DNA of 64,000 nucleotides from Stutzerimonas stutzeri (GCF_000935215.1 NZ_JXXD01000143.1:1-64000), one strand, 5' to 3'. Numbered from the stretch's first letter, positions 46,265-56,731 are shown. Notes: generated from the letters alone by a model not told the origin. Program-made: numbers and translations.

Positions 46265-47452
46265 ATGTCGGCTCGTAACATCCTGGTGATTAACTGTGGC
46301 AGCTCGTCGATCAAGTTCGCCCTGGTCAACGAAGCGCAAGCGACCTTCCCGCTACAAGGCCTGGCCGAATGCATCGGCAGCCCGGAAGCCGTCATCCACT
46401 TCGAGAGCGCAGCCGGCAAGGAAAGCGTCAAGGTGCCGAATGCCGATCATCAGGCTGCTCTGGCCCAGATCCTGCCGCGCGTGGAAGACGCCGCTGGCGG
46501 CCATCTGGATGGCATCGGTCACCGCGTAGTGCACGGCGGCGAAAAGTTCTTTGCCTCCTCGCTGCTCACCGATGAAACCCTGGCCGGCATCGAAGCCAAC
46601 ATTCAGCTGGCGCCGCTGCACAACCCGGCCAACTTGAGCGGCATCCACGCCGCCATCAATCTGTTCCCCGAGCTGCCGCAGGTTGGCGTGTTCGACACCG
46701 CTTTCCACCAGACCATGCCCGAGCATGCTTACCGCTATGCCGTGCCGGATGTGCTGTACAAGGATCATGGTGTACGCCGCTACGGCTTCCATGGCACCAG
46801 CCACCGCTACGTCAGCAAGCGCGCCGCCGAACTGGCCGGCGTACCGGTCGAGAACAGCAGCTGGCTGGTCGCTCACCTGGGCAACGGCTGCTCCACCTGC
46901 GCGGTAGTCAACGGTGAAAGCCGCGACACCAGCATGGGCCTGACGCCGCTCGAAGGCCTGGTGATGGGCACCCGCAGCGGTGACGTCGATCCGAGCCTGC
47001 ACAACTTCCTGAGCAAGACGCTGGGCTGGGACCTGGCCAAGATCGACAACATGCTCAACAAAGAAAGCGGCCTGAAGGGCCTCTCCGGTCTGTCCAACGA
47101 CATGCGCACCCTGGCCGATGCCCGCAACGCCGGTCATCCAGGCGCGGTGCTGGCCTTCGAAGTATTCTGCTACCGCCTGGCCAAGTCGCTGGCCGCCATG
47201 TCCTGCGCCCTGCCGCAGCTGGACGGCCTGGTGTTCACCGGTGGTATCGGCGAGAACTCCTCGGCAGTGCGCGAGCGGACACTGGAACACCTCAAGCTGT
47301 TCGGCTTCAAGCTCGACGCCGAAGCCAACGCCCGCTGCACCCGCGGCGTTGCCGGCGAAATCCAGGCTGAAGGCAGCCCGCGCGTCATGGTCGTCCCGAC
47401 CAACGAGGAGCGCCAGATTGCCCTCGATACGCTGGCCCTGCTGGACGCCTGA
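46265..47452 (+). CDS. ackA: Acetate kinase
   Basis: A 395-residue enzyme making ATP and acetate from acetyl phosphate. Signatures: [12 protein letters not shown] at the N-terminus, [28 protein letters not shown] and [40 protein letters not shown] later sites, with the ATP-binding [13 protein letters not shown]. It starts at ATG 46265, preceded by AAGGAG. It is followed by pta in the usual order of the acetate overflow pathway. Confidence 0.96.
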   Translation: MSARNILVINCGSSSIKFALVNEAQATFPLQGLAECIGSPEAVIHFESAAGKESVKVPNADHQAALAQILPRVEDAAGGHLDGIGHRVVHGGEKFFASSLLTDETLAGIEANIQLAPLHNPANLSGIHAAINLFPELPQVGVFDTAFHQTMPEHAYRYAVPDVLYKDHGVRRYGFHGTSHRYVSKRAAELAGVPVENSSWLVAHLGNGCSTCAVVNGESRDTSMGLTPLEGLVMGTRSGDVDPSLHNFLSKTLGWDLAKIDNMLNKESGLKGLSGLSNDMRTLADARNAGHPGAVLAFEVFCYRLAKSLAAMSCALPQLDGLVFTGGIGENSSAVRERTLEHLKLFGFKLDAEANARCTRGVAGEIQAEGSPRVMVVPTNEERQIALDTLALLDA

Positions 47453-47477
47453 GCGCAGTAGCCATGTAGCGATTCCG

Positions 47478-47506
47478 AGACCCGACAGCCCCTGGCGGTC
47501 GGGTCT
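47478..47506 (+). terminator. Hairpin between ackA and pta
   Basis: A perfect 9-bp stem (AGACCCGAC / GTCGGGTCT) with an 11-base loop, followed by a weak TCTTTGC. It could reduce read-through from ackA into pta. Confidence 0.5.
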
Positions 47507-47616
47507 TTGCACATCAGCGCCGCGGCAATCCGGCAGTTTCCGTCCCGAGGCAACTGCCCTAGCCTTGCCGGCGCCCAGCACCGTTACCCAGAGCACCCTG
47601 CCCTCAAGGAGATGCC

Positions 47617-49713
47617 ATGCACACAATCTTTCTAGCCCCTACCGGTTTCGGCGGCGGCCTCAATTCCATCAGCCTCGGCCTGATTCGCGCCCTGGAAAAC
47701 GCCGGGCTGAAGGTCGGTTTCTTCAAGCCGATCGCCCAGCCCTTTCCGGTCGATCAGGGCCGTGAGCGCTCCTGCATCCTGGTCGAGCGCACCCTTAACC
47801 TGACCTCGCCCGAGCCGCTGCCGCTGGAGCAGGTAGAGCGTCAGCTCGCCGATGGCGAGATCGACCTGCTGCTCGAAGATGTCATCAGCCGCTACCAGGA
47901 AGTCGCTGCCGGCAAGGACGTGGTCATCGTCGAAGGCATGGTGCCCACCCGCGAGTCCAACTACACCCAGCGCATCAACACCCAGCTGGCCAAGAGCCTG
48001 GACGCCGAGGTTATCCTGATCGGCGCCCAGGGCAGTGACAGCCTCAAGCGCCTGGCCGAACGCATCGAGATCCAGGCGCAGCTGTACGGCGGCGCGAAGG
48101 ACCCCAAGGTGCTTGGTGTCATCCTCAACAAGGTCAAGACCGAAGAAGGCCTGCCGGCTTTCGTCGACAGCCTCAAGCAGCACCTGCCGTTGCTGGGCAG
48201 CGCCGACTTCCAGCTGCTGGGCGCGATCCCCTTCTCCGAAGAGCTCAACGCACTGCGCACCCGAGACATCGCCGAGCTGCTCGGCGCTCAGGTACTGAGC
48301 GCCGGTGAAGCCGACCAGCGTCGCGTCAACAAGATCGTGCTGTGCGCGCGCGCCGTTCCGAACACCGTACAGCTGCTGCGGTCCGGCGTGCTGGTAGTGA
48401 CGCCAGGCGACCGCGACGACATCATCCTGGCCGCCAGCCTGGCCTCGCTCAACGGCGAAAAACTCGCCGGCCTGCTGCTGTGCAGCGACTTCGCGCCGGA
48501 CCCGCGCATCCTCGAGCTGTGCAAGGCCGCACTGGACGGCGGCCTGCCGGTGATGACCGTGGAAACCAACTCCTACGACACGGCGAACAACCTGTTCGGC
48601 CTGAACAAGGAAACCCCGTCGGACGACATCGAACGTGCCACACGGGTCACCGATTTCATCGCCAAGCACCTGCACCCCGAGTTCCTGCACACCCGCTACA
48701 GCGTGCCGCGCGGCGAGCTGCGCATGTCGCCGGCAGCCTTCCGCTACCAGCTGGTCAAGCGCGCGCAGGATGCCAACAAGCGCATCGTGCTGCCCGAAGG
48801 CAACGAGCCGCGCACCATCCGCGCCGCCGCCATCTGCCAGGAGCGTGGCATCGCCCGCTGCGTGCTGCTGGCCAAGCCGGAAGAAGTCCAGCAGGTCGCT
48901 CGCGAGCAAGGCATCACCCTGCCCGCCAGCCTGGAGATTCTCAACCCGGACAACATCGCCAACCGCTACGTCGAGCCGATGTGCGAAATGCGCAAGGCCA
49001 AGGGCCTGACCCCGGACGATGCCCGCGAGCAGCTGAAGGACACCGTGGTCCTCGGCACCATGATGCTGGCGCTGGACGAAGTGGACGGCCTGGTTTCCGG
49101 CGCCGTGCACACCACCGCCAACACGATCCGCCCTGCCCTGCAGCTGATCAAGACCGCCCCGGGCTACAGCCTGGTGTCTTCGGTGTTCTTCATGCTGCTG
49201 CCGGATCAGGTTCTGGTCTACGGCGATTGCGCGGTCAACCCGAACCCGAGCGCCACCGAGCTGGCGGAGATCGCCCTGCAAAGCGCCGAGTCCGCCGTGG
49301 CCCTGGGCGTCAACCCGCGCGTCGCGATGATCAGCTATTCCACCGGCAGCTCCGGCAGCGGTGCAGAAGTCGAGAAGGTCGCCGAAGCCACCCGCATCGC
49401 CCAGGGTCGTGCGCCCGAACTGCCGATCGACGGCCCGCTGCAGTACGACGCCGCCTCCGTGCTCAGCGTCGGCAAGCAGAAGGCCCCTAACAGCAAGGTC
49501 GCCGGCCAGGCCACGGTGTTCATCTTCCCCGATCTGAACACCGGCAACACCACCTACAAAGCGGTTCAGCGCAACGCCAACTGCCTCAGCGTCGGCCCGA
49601 TGCTGCAAGGCCTGGCCAAGCCGGTCAACGACCTGTCCCGCGGCGCCCTGGTGGATGACATCGTCTTCACCATCGCCCTGACCGCTCTGCAGGCTGCCAA
49701 CCAGAAGGCCTGA
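47617..49713 (+). CDS. pta: Phosphate acetyltransferase (long form)
   Basis: A 698-residue enzyme interconverting acetyl-CoA and acetyl phosphate. The N-terminal P-loop NTPase-like domain (1-about 215, IFLAPTGFGGGLNSISLGL) and a central DRTGG-type regulatory domain (about 216-350) precede the catalytic PTA domain (about 375-695), with RIVLPEGNEPRTIRAA and SCAVNPNPS-like segment VYGDCAVNPNPSATELAEIA. This long architecture matches E. coli Pta. AAGGAGA precedes the ATG. It follows ackA by 164 bases. Confidence 0.95.
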   Translation: MHTIFLAPTGFGGGLNSISLGLIRALENAGLKVGFFKPIAQPFPVDQGRERSCILVERTLNLTSPEPLPLEQVERQLADGEIDLLLEDVISRYQEVAAGKDVVIVEGMVPTRESNYTQRINTQLAKSLDAEVILIGAQGSDSLKRLAERIEIQAQLYGGAKDPKVLGVILNKVKTEEGLPAFVDSLKQHLPLLGSADFQLLGAIPFSEELNALRTRDIAELLGAQVLSAGEADQRRVNKIVLCARAVPNTVQLLRSGVLVVTPGDRDDIILAASLASLNGEKLAGLLLCSDFAPDPRILELCKAALDGGLPVMTVETNSYDTANNLFGLNKETPSDDIERATRVTDFIAKHLHPEFLHTRYSVPRGELRMSPAAFRYQLVKRAQDANKRIVLPEGNEPRTIRAAAICQERGIARCVLLAKPEEVQQVAREQGITLPASLEILNPDNIANRYVEPMCEMRKAKGLTPDDAREQLKDTVVLGTMMLALDEVDGLVSGAVHTTANTIRPALQLIKTAPGYSLVSSVFFMLLPDQVLVYGDCAVNPNPSATELAEIALQSAESAVALGVNPRVAMISYSTGSSGSGAEVEKVAEATRIAQGRAPELPIDGPLQYDAASVLSVGKQKAPNSKVAGQATVFIFPDLNTGNTTYKAVQRNANCLSVGPMLQGLAKPVNDLSRGALVDDIVFTIALTALQAANQKA

Positions 49714-49727
49714 TCGGCCCTCGATAA

Positions 49728-49762
49728 CTGAAGCCGTCGCGCCTTCGAGCCGACGGCTTCAG
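49728..49762 (+). terminator. Hairpin after pta
   Basis: A perfect 12-bp stem (CTGAAGCCGTCG / CGACGGCTTCAG) with an 11-base loop follows the pta stop. It has no U-run, so termination efficiency is uncertain. Confidence 0.65.
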
Positions 49763-49846
49763 CCTTCCCCGCTCTCTCGATAGTTGCAGTTCAGCGCATA
49801 ATCGCTACTCTTGGCGCCTCGAATCAGCCGTATCGACGAGAAACCC

Positions 49847-50755
49847 ATGCTGAGCTTCCTCCCCGCTCCACTGCGCGGCACCCTCGCTGCCTTGTTTCTG
49901 GCTCTCAATACCCTGTTCTGGTGTTGGCCGCTGTTTGCCCTCTCGCTGCTGAAACTGGTGTTTCCGCTGCCCGCGGTGCAGCGCAGCCTGCGCTTCGACA
50001 TGCACTGGATCGCCGAGTCATGGATCGCGATGAACAGCTTCTGGATGGATCTGGTTCGCCCGATCCGCTGGGACGTGCAGGGTCTGGATCAGGTTGACAT
50101 GCATCACTCCTACCTGGTCACCAGCAACCACCAGAGCTGGGCGGACATCCTCGTGCTGCAGTACCAGCTCAACCGGCGCATGCCGTTCCTCAAGTTCTTT
50201 CTCAAACAGGAGCTGATCTGGGTCCCGGTGATCGGCCTGTGCTGGTGGGCGCTGGAGTTTCCCTTCATGAAGCGCTTCAGCAAGGAGTATCTGGCCAAGA
50301 ACCCGGAGAAGCGTGGCGAGGACCTGGCGACCACACGCAAAGCCTGCGAGCGCTATCGGACCAATCCGGTGTCGGTGTTCAACTTCCTCGAAGGCACACG
50401 TTTCAGCGAGGACAAGCATTCCGAACAGGCCTCACCCTATCGCTATCTGCTCAAGCCAAGGGCTGGCGGCATCGCCTTCGTCATCGATGCCATGGGCGAG
50501 CAACTCACCGCGCTGATCAACATCACCATCCATTACCCCGACGGGCGCCCGAGTTTCTGGGACCTGCTCGCCGGCAACATTCATCAGGTCGTCGTACGCC
50601 TCCAGGCACAGCCGATACCCGCCGAATTTCTCCGCCGCAATTACGACCAGGACGAGTCGTACCGACTGGCGTTCCAGCAGTGGGTCAACGGACTCTGGAG
50701 TGAAAAGGATCGGCAACTGGAGCAGCTGCACCAGCAGTTTCCGGTGCAGCCCTGA
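49847..50755 (+). CDS. Membrane acyltransferase, PlsC family (YihG-like)
   Basis: A 302-residue acyltransferase. A hydrophobic N-terminus (about 10-40) is followed by the motif SNHQSWADILVLQ (H-x4-D) near residue 90, and the second motif NFLEGTRFSEDKH near 185-197. The broader family is 1-acylglycerol-3-phosphate acyltransferase (PlsC); YihG-type members modify lysophosphatidic acid fatty-acid composition. ATG 49847 is chosen; ATG 49811 would extend it by 12 residues. It ends 9 bases before the converging signalling gene's stop. Confidence 0.85.
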   Translation: MLSFLPAPLRGTLAALFLALNTLFWCWPLFALSLLKLVFPLPAVQRSLRFDMHWIAESWIAMNSFWMDLVRPIRWDVQGLDQVDMHHSYLVTSNHQSWADILVLQYQLNRRMPFLKFFLKQELIWVPVIGLCWWALEFPFMKRFSKEYLAKNPEKRGEDLATTRKACERYRTNPVSVFNFLEGTRFSEDKHSEQASPYRYLLKPRAGGIAFVIDAMGEQLTALINITIHYPDGRPSFWDLLAGNIHQVVVRLQAQPIPAEFLRRNYDQDESYRLAFQQWVNGLWSEKDRQLEQLHQQFPVQP

Positions 50756-50764
50756 CCGGCTCGC

Positions 50765-52888
50765 TCAGAGCGCGTCCCAGGCGACCTGAGCGGGAAATGC
50801 CCGCGCCTGCTCGGCGCTCAAGGCCGGAGAGACGAGAAAGCCCTGCATGACGTCGCAGCCGTTCTCCACCAGCCAGTCACGCTGCGCCCGGGTTTCCACG
50901 CCCTCGGCCACCACCTCCAGGTTGAGGTTGCGGCCCAGATCAATGATGGTACTGACCACCGCCGCATCGCGGGGGGAATCCAGCATGTTGGCGATGAAAA
51001 GTCGGTCGATCTTCAGCGTATCCAGCTCGAAGTGCCGCAGATAAGCCAGCGACGAATAACCGGTACCGAAATCGTCGATGGCCACGCGCACGCCGAGCTT
51101 GCGCAATTGCCGTAGTTTCTCGCAGCTCTGCTCGAGATCTTGCATCAGCGTGCCTTCGGTGACCTCCAGCTCGAGTTGCGCAGGGTGGAGCTGATATTCA
51201 TCCAGCAGACGGCGAAGCGAATCGAACAGCCCAGCCCGGCTGAACTGCACCGGGCTGACGTTCAGGCTGAGAATCAGATCGCTGCCGAATGACGGCAGCC
51301 ACTGGCAGTACTGGTTCATGCCTTCGCGCAGCACCCAGTCGCCGACGCGCTCGATCAGTCGGGTTTCTTCCAGCAGCGGGATGAAGTTGCCCGGCTGGTT
51401 TTCATCCGCATCGCCCTGGGGCCAGCGCAGCAGCCCCTCGAACCCTCTGAGCTTGCCGCTGCCAAGCATCACCTGTGGCTGGTAGAGCAGTTCGAAGTCG
51501 TTGCGCTCGGTGGCCCTGCGCAGGTTCTCCTCCATCATCAGCCGCGCATGTGCCCGCTCGTTCATGTCGCTGGAGAAGAAGCGATACTGTCGGCGCCCGG
51601 CACGTTTGGCCTCGTACATCGCCATGTCCGCCGAGCGCAGCAGCTGATCGACGCTGACCCCGCAGTCGGGGAAATGGGCGATGCCGATGCTGGCGCCAAG
51701 GGTCACCTCGGTGCCATCGATCTTGTGTCGTACCGAGATCAACTCGATCAGCTTCTCCGCTACCCGTGCGGCATCCTCCGGGTGATCGAGGGAATCCAGC
51801 AGCGCGGTGAACTCGTCGCCGCCCATGCGCGCGATGATGTCGTAGGGACGCATGCAGGTCTCCAGCAGGCGCGCCACCTTGCACAGAATTTCGTCGCCAG
51901 CATCGTGGCCGAGCGAATCGTTGATGCGCTTGAAGCCGTCCAGATCGATATAAAGGATGGCCATGCGCTTGCCGTTGCGATCGACCCGCGCCAGCGACGA
52001 TTCCAGCGCCTGATGGAAGCCACGCCGGTTCAGCAGCCCGGTCAGCGAGTCGGTGACCGCCTGGGTTTCCAGCTGAACGTGAAGGTTGCGCACCACCGAC
52101 ATGTCCAACGCGATGACCACCATGGAGCGCTGCTGGCGCGGCAGCGGCGAGCTGGACAACGCTACGGGCAACGGCGTACCAGTGGCGGTGTGCAGCTGCG
52201 CCTCGTGCAGACGATAGGTCGAGCCGCTGCGCCAGTAACGGTAGAAGTCCGACTCCTGCCAGCTGGCCGGCATCTCCGGCGCCGCCAGATGCGAGAGCAA
52301 CGGCGTGCCCTGCAGGTCCTCGACCCGGGTGTGCAGCATGCCGGCGATCGCTGGATTGGCGAAGCTGATATAGCCGTCCTCGGCGACCACCAGAATGCCC
52401 TCGGCAGCGTTGCTCAGGACCGAGGCATTGAATGCACGGGCGCTGTCCAGTTGCTGTGTGAGCAGTTGCAGATCACGGCGGTTGTGTTCGTGGGCCAGCA
52501 AGGTGTTGATCTTGTGCTTGAGCACCTGTGGATCGAACGGCTTGAGGATGAAGTCCACCGCGCCGGTGGCGTAACCGCGCAGCACGGAGTCGCGGGTATG
52601 CGCGATGGCCGAAACGAAGATGATCGGCGTGTAGCGGGTATGCGGGCTGCCACGCATCAGCCGGGCGACCTCGAAGCCATCCATGCCGGGCATCTGCACG
52701 TCCAGCAACACCAGCTCGACGTCCAGCTCCAGCAATGCCCGCAGCGCAGCCTCGCCGGAGTTGACCGTGTGCACCTGCCAGTCACCATCGCCCAGCAACG
52801 CTTCCATGGCCACCAGATTCGCTTCCCGGTCGTCCACCACCAGCAGCGTACGACTGCGTGGCTTGGCCTTGAGCTGCGTCTGCGTCAT
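50765..52888 (-). CDS. Response regulator with PAS, GGDEF and EAL domains
   Basis: A 707-residue c-di-GMP turnover protein. REC (about 13-130) has LLVVDD and the phospho-Asp in LVLLDVQMPGMDG. A PAS domain spans about 165-280. GGDEF (about 295-450) has RMGGDEF, an intact active site. EAL (about 465-700) has the degenerate EGLLRW in place of EALLRW, but keeps Asn in LNVSPVQ, Glu in EVTEG, AIDDFGTGYSSL and VVAEGVET, so phosphodiesterase activity is possible. GGAGG precedes ATG 52888. The hybrid kinase upstream on the same strand is a probable partner. Confidence 0.92.
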   Translation of the reverse strand: MTQTQLKAKPRSRTLLVVDDREANLVAMEALLGDGDWQVHTVNSGEAALRALLELDVELVLLDVQMPGMDGFEVARLMRGSPHTRYTPIIFVSAIAHTRDSVLRGYATGAVDFILKPFDPQVLKHKINTLLAHEHNRRDLQLLTQQLDSARAFNASVLSNAAEGILVVAEDGYISFANPAIAGMLHTRVEDLQGTPLLSHLAAPEMPASWQESDFYRYWRSGSTYRLHEAQLHTATGTPLPVALSSSPLPRQQRSMVVIALDMSVVRNLHVQLETQAVTDSLTGLLNRRGFHQALESSLARVDRNGKRMAILYIDLDGFKRINDSLGHDAGDEILCKVARLLETCMRPYDIIARMGGDEFTALLDSLDHPEDAARVAEKLIELISVRHKIDGTEVTLGASIGIAHFPDCGVSVDQLLRSADMAMYEAKRAGRRQYRFFSSDMNERAHARLMMEENLRRATERNDFELLYQPQVMLGSGKLRGFEGLLRWPQGDADENQPGNFIPLLEETRLIERVGDWVLREGMNQYCQWLPSFGSDLILSLNVSPVQFSRAGLFDSLRRLLDEYQLHPAQLELEVTEGTLMQDLEQSCEKLRQLRKLGVRVAIDDFGTGYSSLAYLRHFELDTLKIDRLFIANMLDSPRDAAVVSTIIDLGRNLNLEVVAEGVETRAQRDWLVENGCDVMQGFLVSPALSAEQARAFPAQVAWDAL

Positions 52889-53014
52889 CGCCAACCTCCG
52901 AGCAATCCGTTGCCAAACTGCCGACAACAAGCGTCCCACGGGGAATTCGCGCACCAGGTGTCATATCGTTCGATCAACGCATCACCACAGGCATGTTTAA
53001 CACGCACGACTTGC

Positions 53015-56000
53015 TTACTCCTCTTCAGCCTCGGCCGCACCGCTCTCCAGACCCAGCCATTGCTGCAACAGTGCCGCCAGCGCCGTGGCCTCGACGGGTT
53101 TGAGCAGAACGTCGTCGGCACCAGCCGCCATGCAACGCTCGCGCTCACCCCCACCCGTCGTTGTCACCAGCGCAACGATGGGGGCCTGACAGTCATGCGC
53201 CTGCTTAAGCCGCTGCGCCAAATCAGGACCTTCCGCCCCAGGCTGGCTCATGTCCAGCAGTACCAGATCGAAGGCATCCTCATCGAAACGCTCGACCGCT
53301 TCGTCGGCACTTGTGGCCGGGACCACCAGCAGCCCGAGCTCATCGAGCTGGGCCGTCAGCGAATAGATCAGCCGTACATCCTCATCCACCAGCAGCACGC
53401 GCCGGCCCGATGCCGCCACCTGCAGCGAAGCTGCGGCGCTTGGCGACGCCACCGTTGGCCCTCGGCGCACCAGTTCTCCCATACGTTTCACATCATCCTC
53501 CTTGGACAGTGCTGAAGCCGAATAACGGCGCAAGTGTTGCAGGTCTGTATCCGACAGCTTTTCACGACTGTTCACCAACACCGTGACGCCGCGAAGCGAA
53601 CGCAGGCGCTCCAGCGCATCCAGCAGATCCAGCCCGCTGCCGTCAGCCAGTTCCTGCTCGACCACCACCACAGTGAAATTCTGTTCGGCATACGCCAGTC
53701 GGGCCGCTTCGGCGCCCCCCGCCAGCGTGACGCTATAGCCGAGCCGCTCGAAGTACTCACGGATCAGTTCGCGGCGACGGGGATCGGTCTCCACCAGCAG
53801 CAGGCGCAGCGAATTCTGTTCGTGGCGCGCCAGTTCGATGAAGATGCGCTCGAGTTCGGCCTGCGCTACCGGCTTGACCAGATAGCGCGAACCATCGTCA
53901 TGCCAGTCGTGAGGCTGCGGCACGCAGGAAATGATCAGCACCGGCATGCCCTGATGACGCTCGTCGCCACGCAATTCCCGGTGCACCTGCCAACCACTGA
54001 TGTCCGGCAGCAGGATGTCAAGGATCACTGCGGCAAAGTGCTCGCGTCGCAGGGCTTCCAGCCCCTGCTGGCCGGTGCTGCAGATCAGGCTGGTAAAGCC
54101 GTGGCTCTGCCCGACCTCCGCCACTACCGATGCGAAATCGGCATCGTCCTCGATGATCAGCAGCCCCGGACCACGCCCACGGCGCTGCGGTTGGCGCGGC
54201 AACAGCGCCTGCGCTGATGCGCCCGACGTCGACTCCACCGGCAATCGCACAGTGAAGGTGGCGCCGTTGCCGAGCTCGCTATCAACCGTGACGTGCCCCC
54301 CGAGCACCTCCACCAACTGGCGAGTGATCGCCAGGCCCAGACCGGTACCGCCGTAGTGACGACTGATCGAACCATCGATCTGCTGGAACGCCTGGAAGAT
54401 CCGCTCCTGCTGGTCCTTGGCAATACCGATGCCACTGTCACGTACCTGCAGCTGCAGGATTTGTCCGTCAGCGTCCTCCGGCGGGTAGCTCGCCAGCAAC
54501 TCCACCTGCCCCTGCTCGGTGAACTTCAAGGCGTTGGTCAACAGGTTGCGCAGAATCTGCTGCAGCCGGGCCCGGTCGGAATTCAGCGCAGGCGGTACGT
54601 CGGCGTCGACCTCCACCTTCAGCGCCAAGCCCTTCTGCTCGGCCATCGGCGTCAGCGAGGTTTCCAGTTCGGTTAGCAACTCACGCAGGTTCAGCGGCTC
54701 CAGCTTGAGCTGCATATGGCCGGACTCGATCTTGGCGAGATCCAGCACATCGTTGATCAACTGCAGAAGCTCATGACCGGCGCGATGAATGATGTCGGCA
54801 TGCCGGACCTGCTTGTCGTTGAGGTTGCCCGAGCCGTTCTGACGCAGCTGATCGCTGAGGATGAGAATGCTATTGAGCGGCGTGCGCAGCTCGTGGGACA
54901 TATTGGCGAGGAACTCGGATTTGTAGCGATTGGCTACTGCCAGCTGGTCGGCCTGCTCGCGCAAGCGACGCTCGGCCGCCTTGCGGTGACTGATATCGAT
55001 GATCACAGCCTGCACCAGCTGCTCGTCGCCACTGCGCAAGGGCGACAGGCCGATTTCCACAGGCAACGCGCTGCCGTCGCGGTGGCGGCCGAACAGCTCG
55101 CGGTTGCCGCCCATGCGACGTGGTTCCGGATTCTCGGCATAACCCTGGCGCAGACCGCGATGCGCTTCGCGCAAGGCTTCGGGCAACAGCAGTTCCACGG
55201 GCTGCCCGACCAGCTCCTGGCGCTCATAGCCGAACAGCAGCTCGGTCTGGCGATTGACCATGACGATGTCGCCGCGGGTATCCACCAGCACGAAGGCATT
55301 GGGCGAGGCCTCGACGACATTACGGAAGCGCTCCTCGTCGCGCTTGCGCGCCTGCAGATCGAGCAGATTCAGGACGTAATACAAGACATCGTCATGTCTG
55401 AAGCTGGTCAGGCTGACGGCAACCGGGATCGCCTTGCCGTCCTCGCGCTGCGCCTGCAGTTCGAGCTGACTGGTTTCGCGCAGTTGCCCGAGCACCTGCT
55501 CGCCGAGCACGCCGGGCACGTAACGACTCACACGCTCGCCGGCCAGCAGCTCCGTCGAGCTGCCGAACAGCTGCCCGGCGCTCTGGTTGGCCAGTTCGAT
55601 GCGCCCACCGGCGTTGCATAGCAGGGTCGCCACCGGCAATTGTTCGATCAGCTGACGGAAGCGCGCCTCGCGCTCCTGCAATTGCAGGCTCAATACCTGA
55701 CTGTTGCGCAGCGCACGTTCGCGCAGATACAAATAGCCGCCCACCAGCAACGAGAACAATGCCGCCGCCATAAGCGCCGCGGCGAGGCTGAAGGCCCGAT
55801 TGTTGTCACGCAGCACCGCCTCGTATTCCGGCGTGCTGGCCACCTGCAGCTGCCAGCTGCGGCCGTACATGTAAATATTCCGAATGCGCTGGAACTTGGC
55901 GTCGGCGCTGACCGGCGCACGTCCGGTGAGCAGTGGCGACTCCGGATTGGCGGCATCGAACAGCTGCAGTTGCAGCATTCGGCTGCGCGAGCCGAGTATG

Positions 56001-56731
56001 CCTTCCATCAGGTCGGTCAGACGGAACGCGCCGTGCAGGGTGCCGACAAAGGCGCGCTGACGCTCCTCCTCGGTGGTGACCGGCGCCGTCGCCGCATAGA
56101 TCGGAAAGAACAACAGAACACCCACCTGGACGTTCTGCTCGGTTTCCTGCTTGAGGCGCAACGGCCCCGTGAGCACCGGATTGCCACTGTTGCGCGTACT
56201 GATGATCGCCTCGCGGCGGGTCGCCTCACTGAACAGATCGAAACCGAGCACCCGCCGATTGCGCCAGTCGGTCGGATGGATGTAGTCGGTCACCACGTAC
56301 TCTTCGCGGTCGCCCGGCGGATACATGCGAAAGCGCTCGCGGCCGGAGGCGCGAATCTGGTCGATCAGGGTGGTGAGGGTTTCCGGCGTCGCATGCCGCG
56401 CCAGCGCGACAGCCTGGATGCCCGGATAGAAGTCCTGCAGCTGCAGCTGGTCCACGGCCCGCGCCCAGTCATCGATGCGGACCTCGTCGCTGCCGGCAAC
56501 GACGCCAGCAAGCCCCCGCAAGACCATCTCGTAGGCGCGCATCCGCTCGCGTAGCGTGTGTTCGATGTCATCCACAGCGAAGGTGAAGCGCTGCTCCTGC
56601 TCGACCTTGCTGCGCTGTTCCTGGACATGCCACTGCCAGCCGATCCATCCACCCAGGCCCGCCATCAGGGCCAGAGCGACCAATAATGGCAACCAGGACC
56701 TGCGGGAATGGAGAGCGGTACGATCATCCAT
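53015..56731 (-). CDS. CHASE-domain hybrid sensor histidine kinase with three receiver domains
   Basis: A 1238-residue membrane sensor. Membrane segment 11-31, a periplasmic CHASE domain (about 75-260), membrane segment about 311-333, PAS domains near 352-460 and 467-580, HisKA with FLANMSHELRTPLNS (His near 610), HATPase with GGTGLGLAI near 795, then receivers at about 855, 973 and 1110. The first (ILDILLPDISG) and third (LVLLDMSQPG) have the phospho-Asp; in the second that position reads VVVVEQEL, giving Glu. GAGGAGG precedes ATG 56731. It and the downstream GGDEF/EAL regulator likely form a phosphorelay. Confidence 0.9.
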   Translation of the reverse strand: MDDRTALHSRRSWLPLLVALALMAGLGGWIGWQWHVQEQRSKVEQEQRFTFAVDDIEHTLRERMRAYEMVLRGLAGVVAGSDEVRIDDWARAVDQLQLQDFYPGIQAVALARHATPETLTTLIDQIRASGRERFRMYPPGDREEYVVTDYIHPTDWRNRRVLGFDLFSEATRREAIISTRNSGNPVLTGPLRLKQETEQNVQVGVLLFFPIYAATAPVTTEEERQRAFVGTLHGAFRLTDLMEGILGSRSRMLQLQLFDAANPESPLLTGRAPVSADAKFQRIRNIYMYGRSWQLQVASTPEYEAVLRDNNRAFSLAAALMAAALFSLLVGGYLYLRERALRNSQVLSLQLQEREARFRQLIEQLPVATLLCNAGGRIELANQSAGQLFGSSTELLAGERVSRYVPGVLGEQVLGQLRETSQLELQAQREDGKAIPVAVSLTSFRHDDVLYYVLNLLDLQARKRDEERFRNVVEASPNAFVLVDTRGDIVMVNRQTELLFGYERQELVGQPVELLLPEALREAHRGLRQGYAENPEPRRMGGNRELFGRHRDGSALPVEIGLSPLRSGDEQLVQAVIIDISHRKAAERRLREQADQLAVANRYKSEFLANMSHELRTPLNSILILSDQLRQNGSGNLNDKQVRHADIIHRAGHELLQLINDVLDLAKIESGHMQLKLEPLNLRELLTELETSLTPMAEQKGLALKVEVDADVPPALNSDRARLQQILRNLLTNALKFTEQGQVELLASYPPEDADGQILQLQVRDSGIGIAKDQQERIFQAFQQIDGSISRHYGGTGLGLAITRQLVEVLGGHVTVDSELGNGATFTVRLPVESTSGASAQALLPRQPQRRGRGPGLLIIEDDADFASVVAEVGQSHGFTSLICSTGQQGLEALRREHFAAVILDILLPDISGWQVHRELRGDERHQGMPVLIISCVPQPHDWHDDGSRYLVKPVAQAELERIFIELARHEQNSLRLLLVETDPRRRELIREYFERLGYSVTLAGGAEAARLAYAEQNFTVVVVEQELADGSGLDLLDALERLRSLRGVTVLVNSREKLSDTDLQHLRRYSASALSKEDDVKRMGELVRRGPTVASPSAAASLQVAASGRRVLLVDEDVRLIYSLTAQLDELGLLVVPATSADEAVERFDEDAFDLVLLDMSQPGAEGPDLAQRLKQAHDCQAPIVALVTTTGGGERERCMAAGADDVLLKPVEATALAALLQQWLGLESGAAEAEEE

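Noticed and set aside
47632..49608. Long open frame of 658 codons on the minus strand inside pta
   Set aside because: It is the antisense of pta; high-GC third positions in pta suppress stop codons on the opposite strand. Its translation is low-complexity and has no family features.
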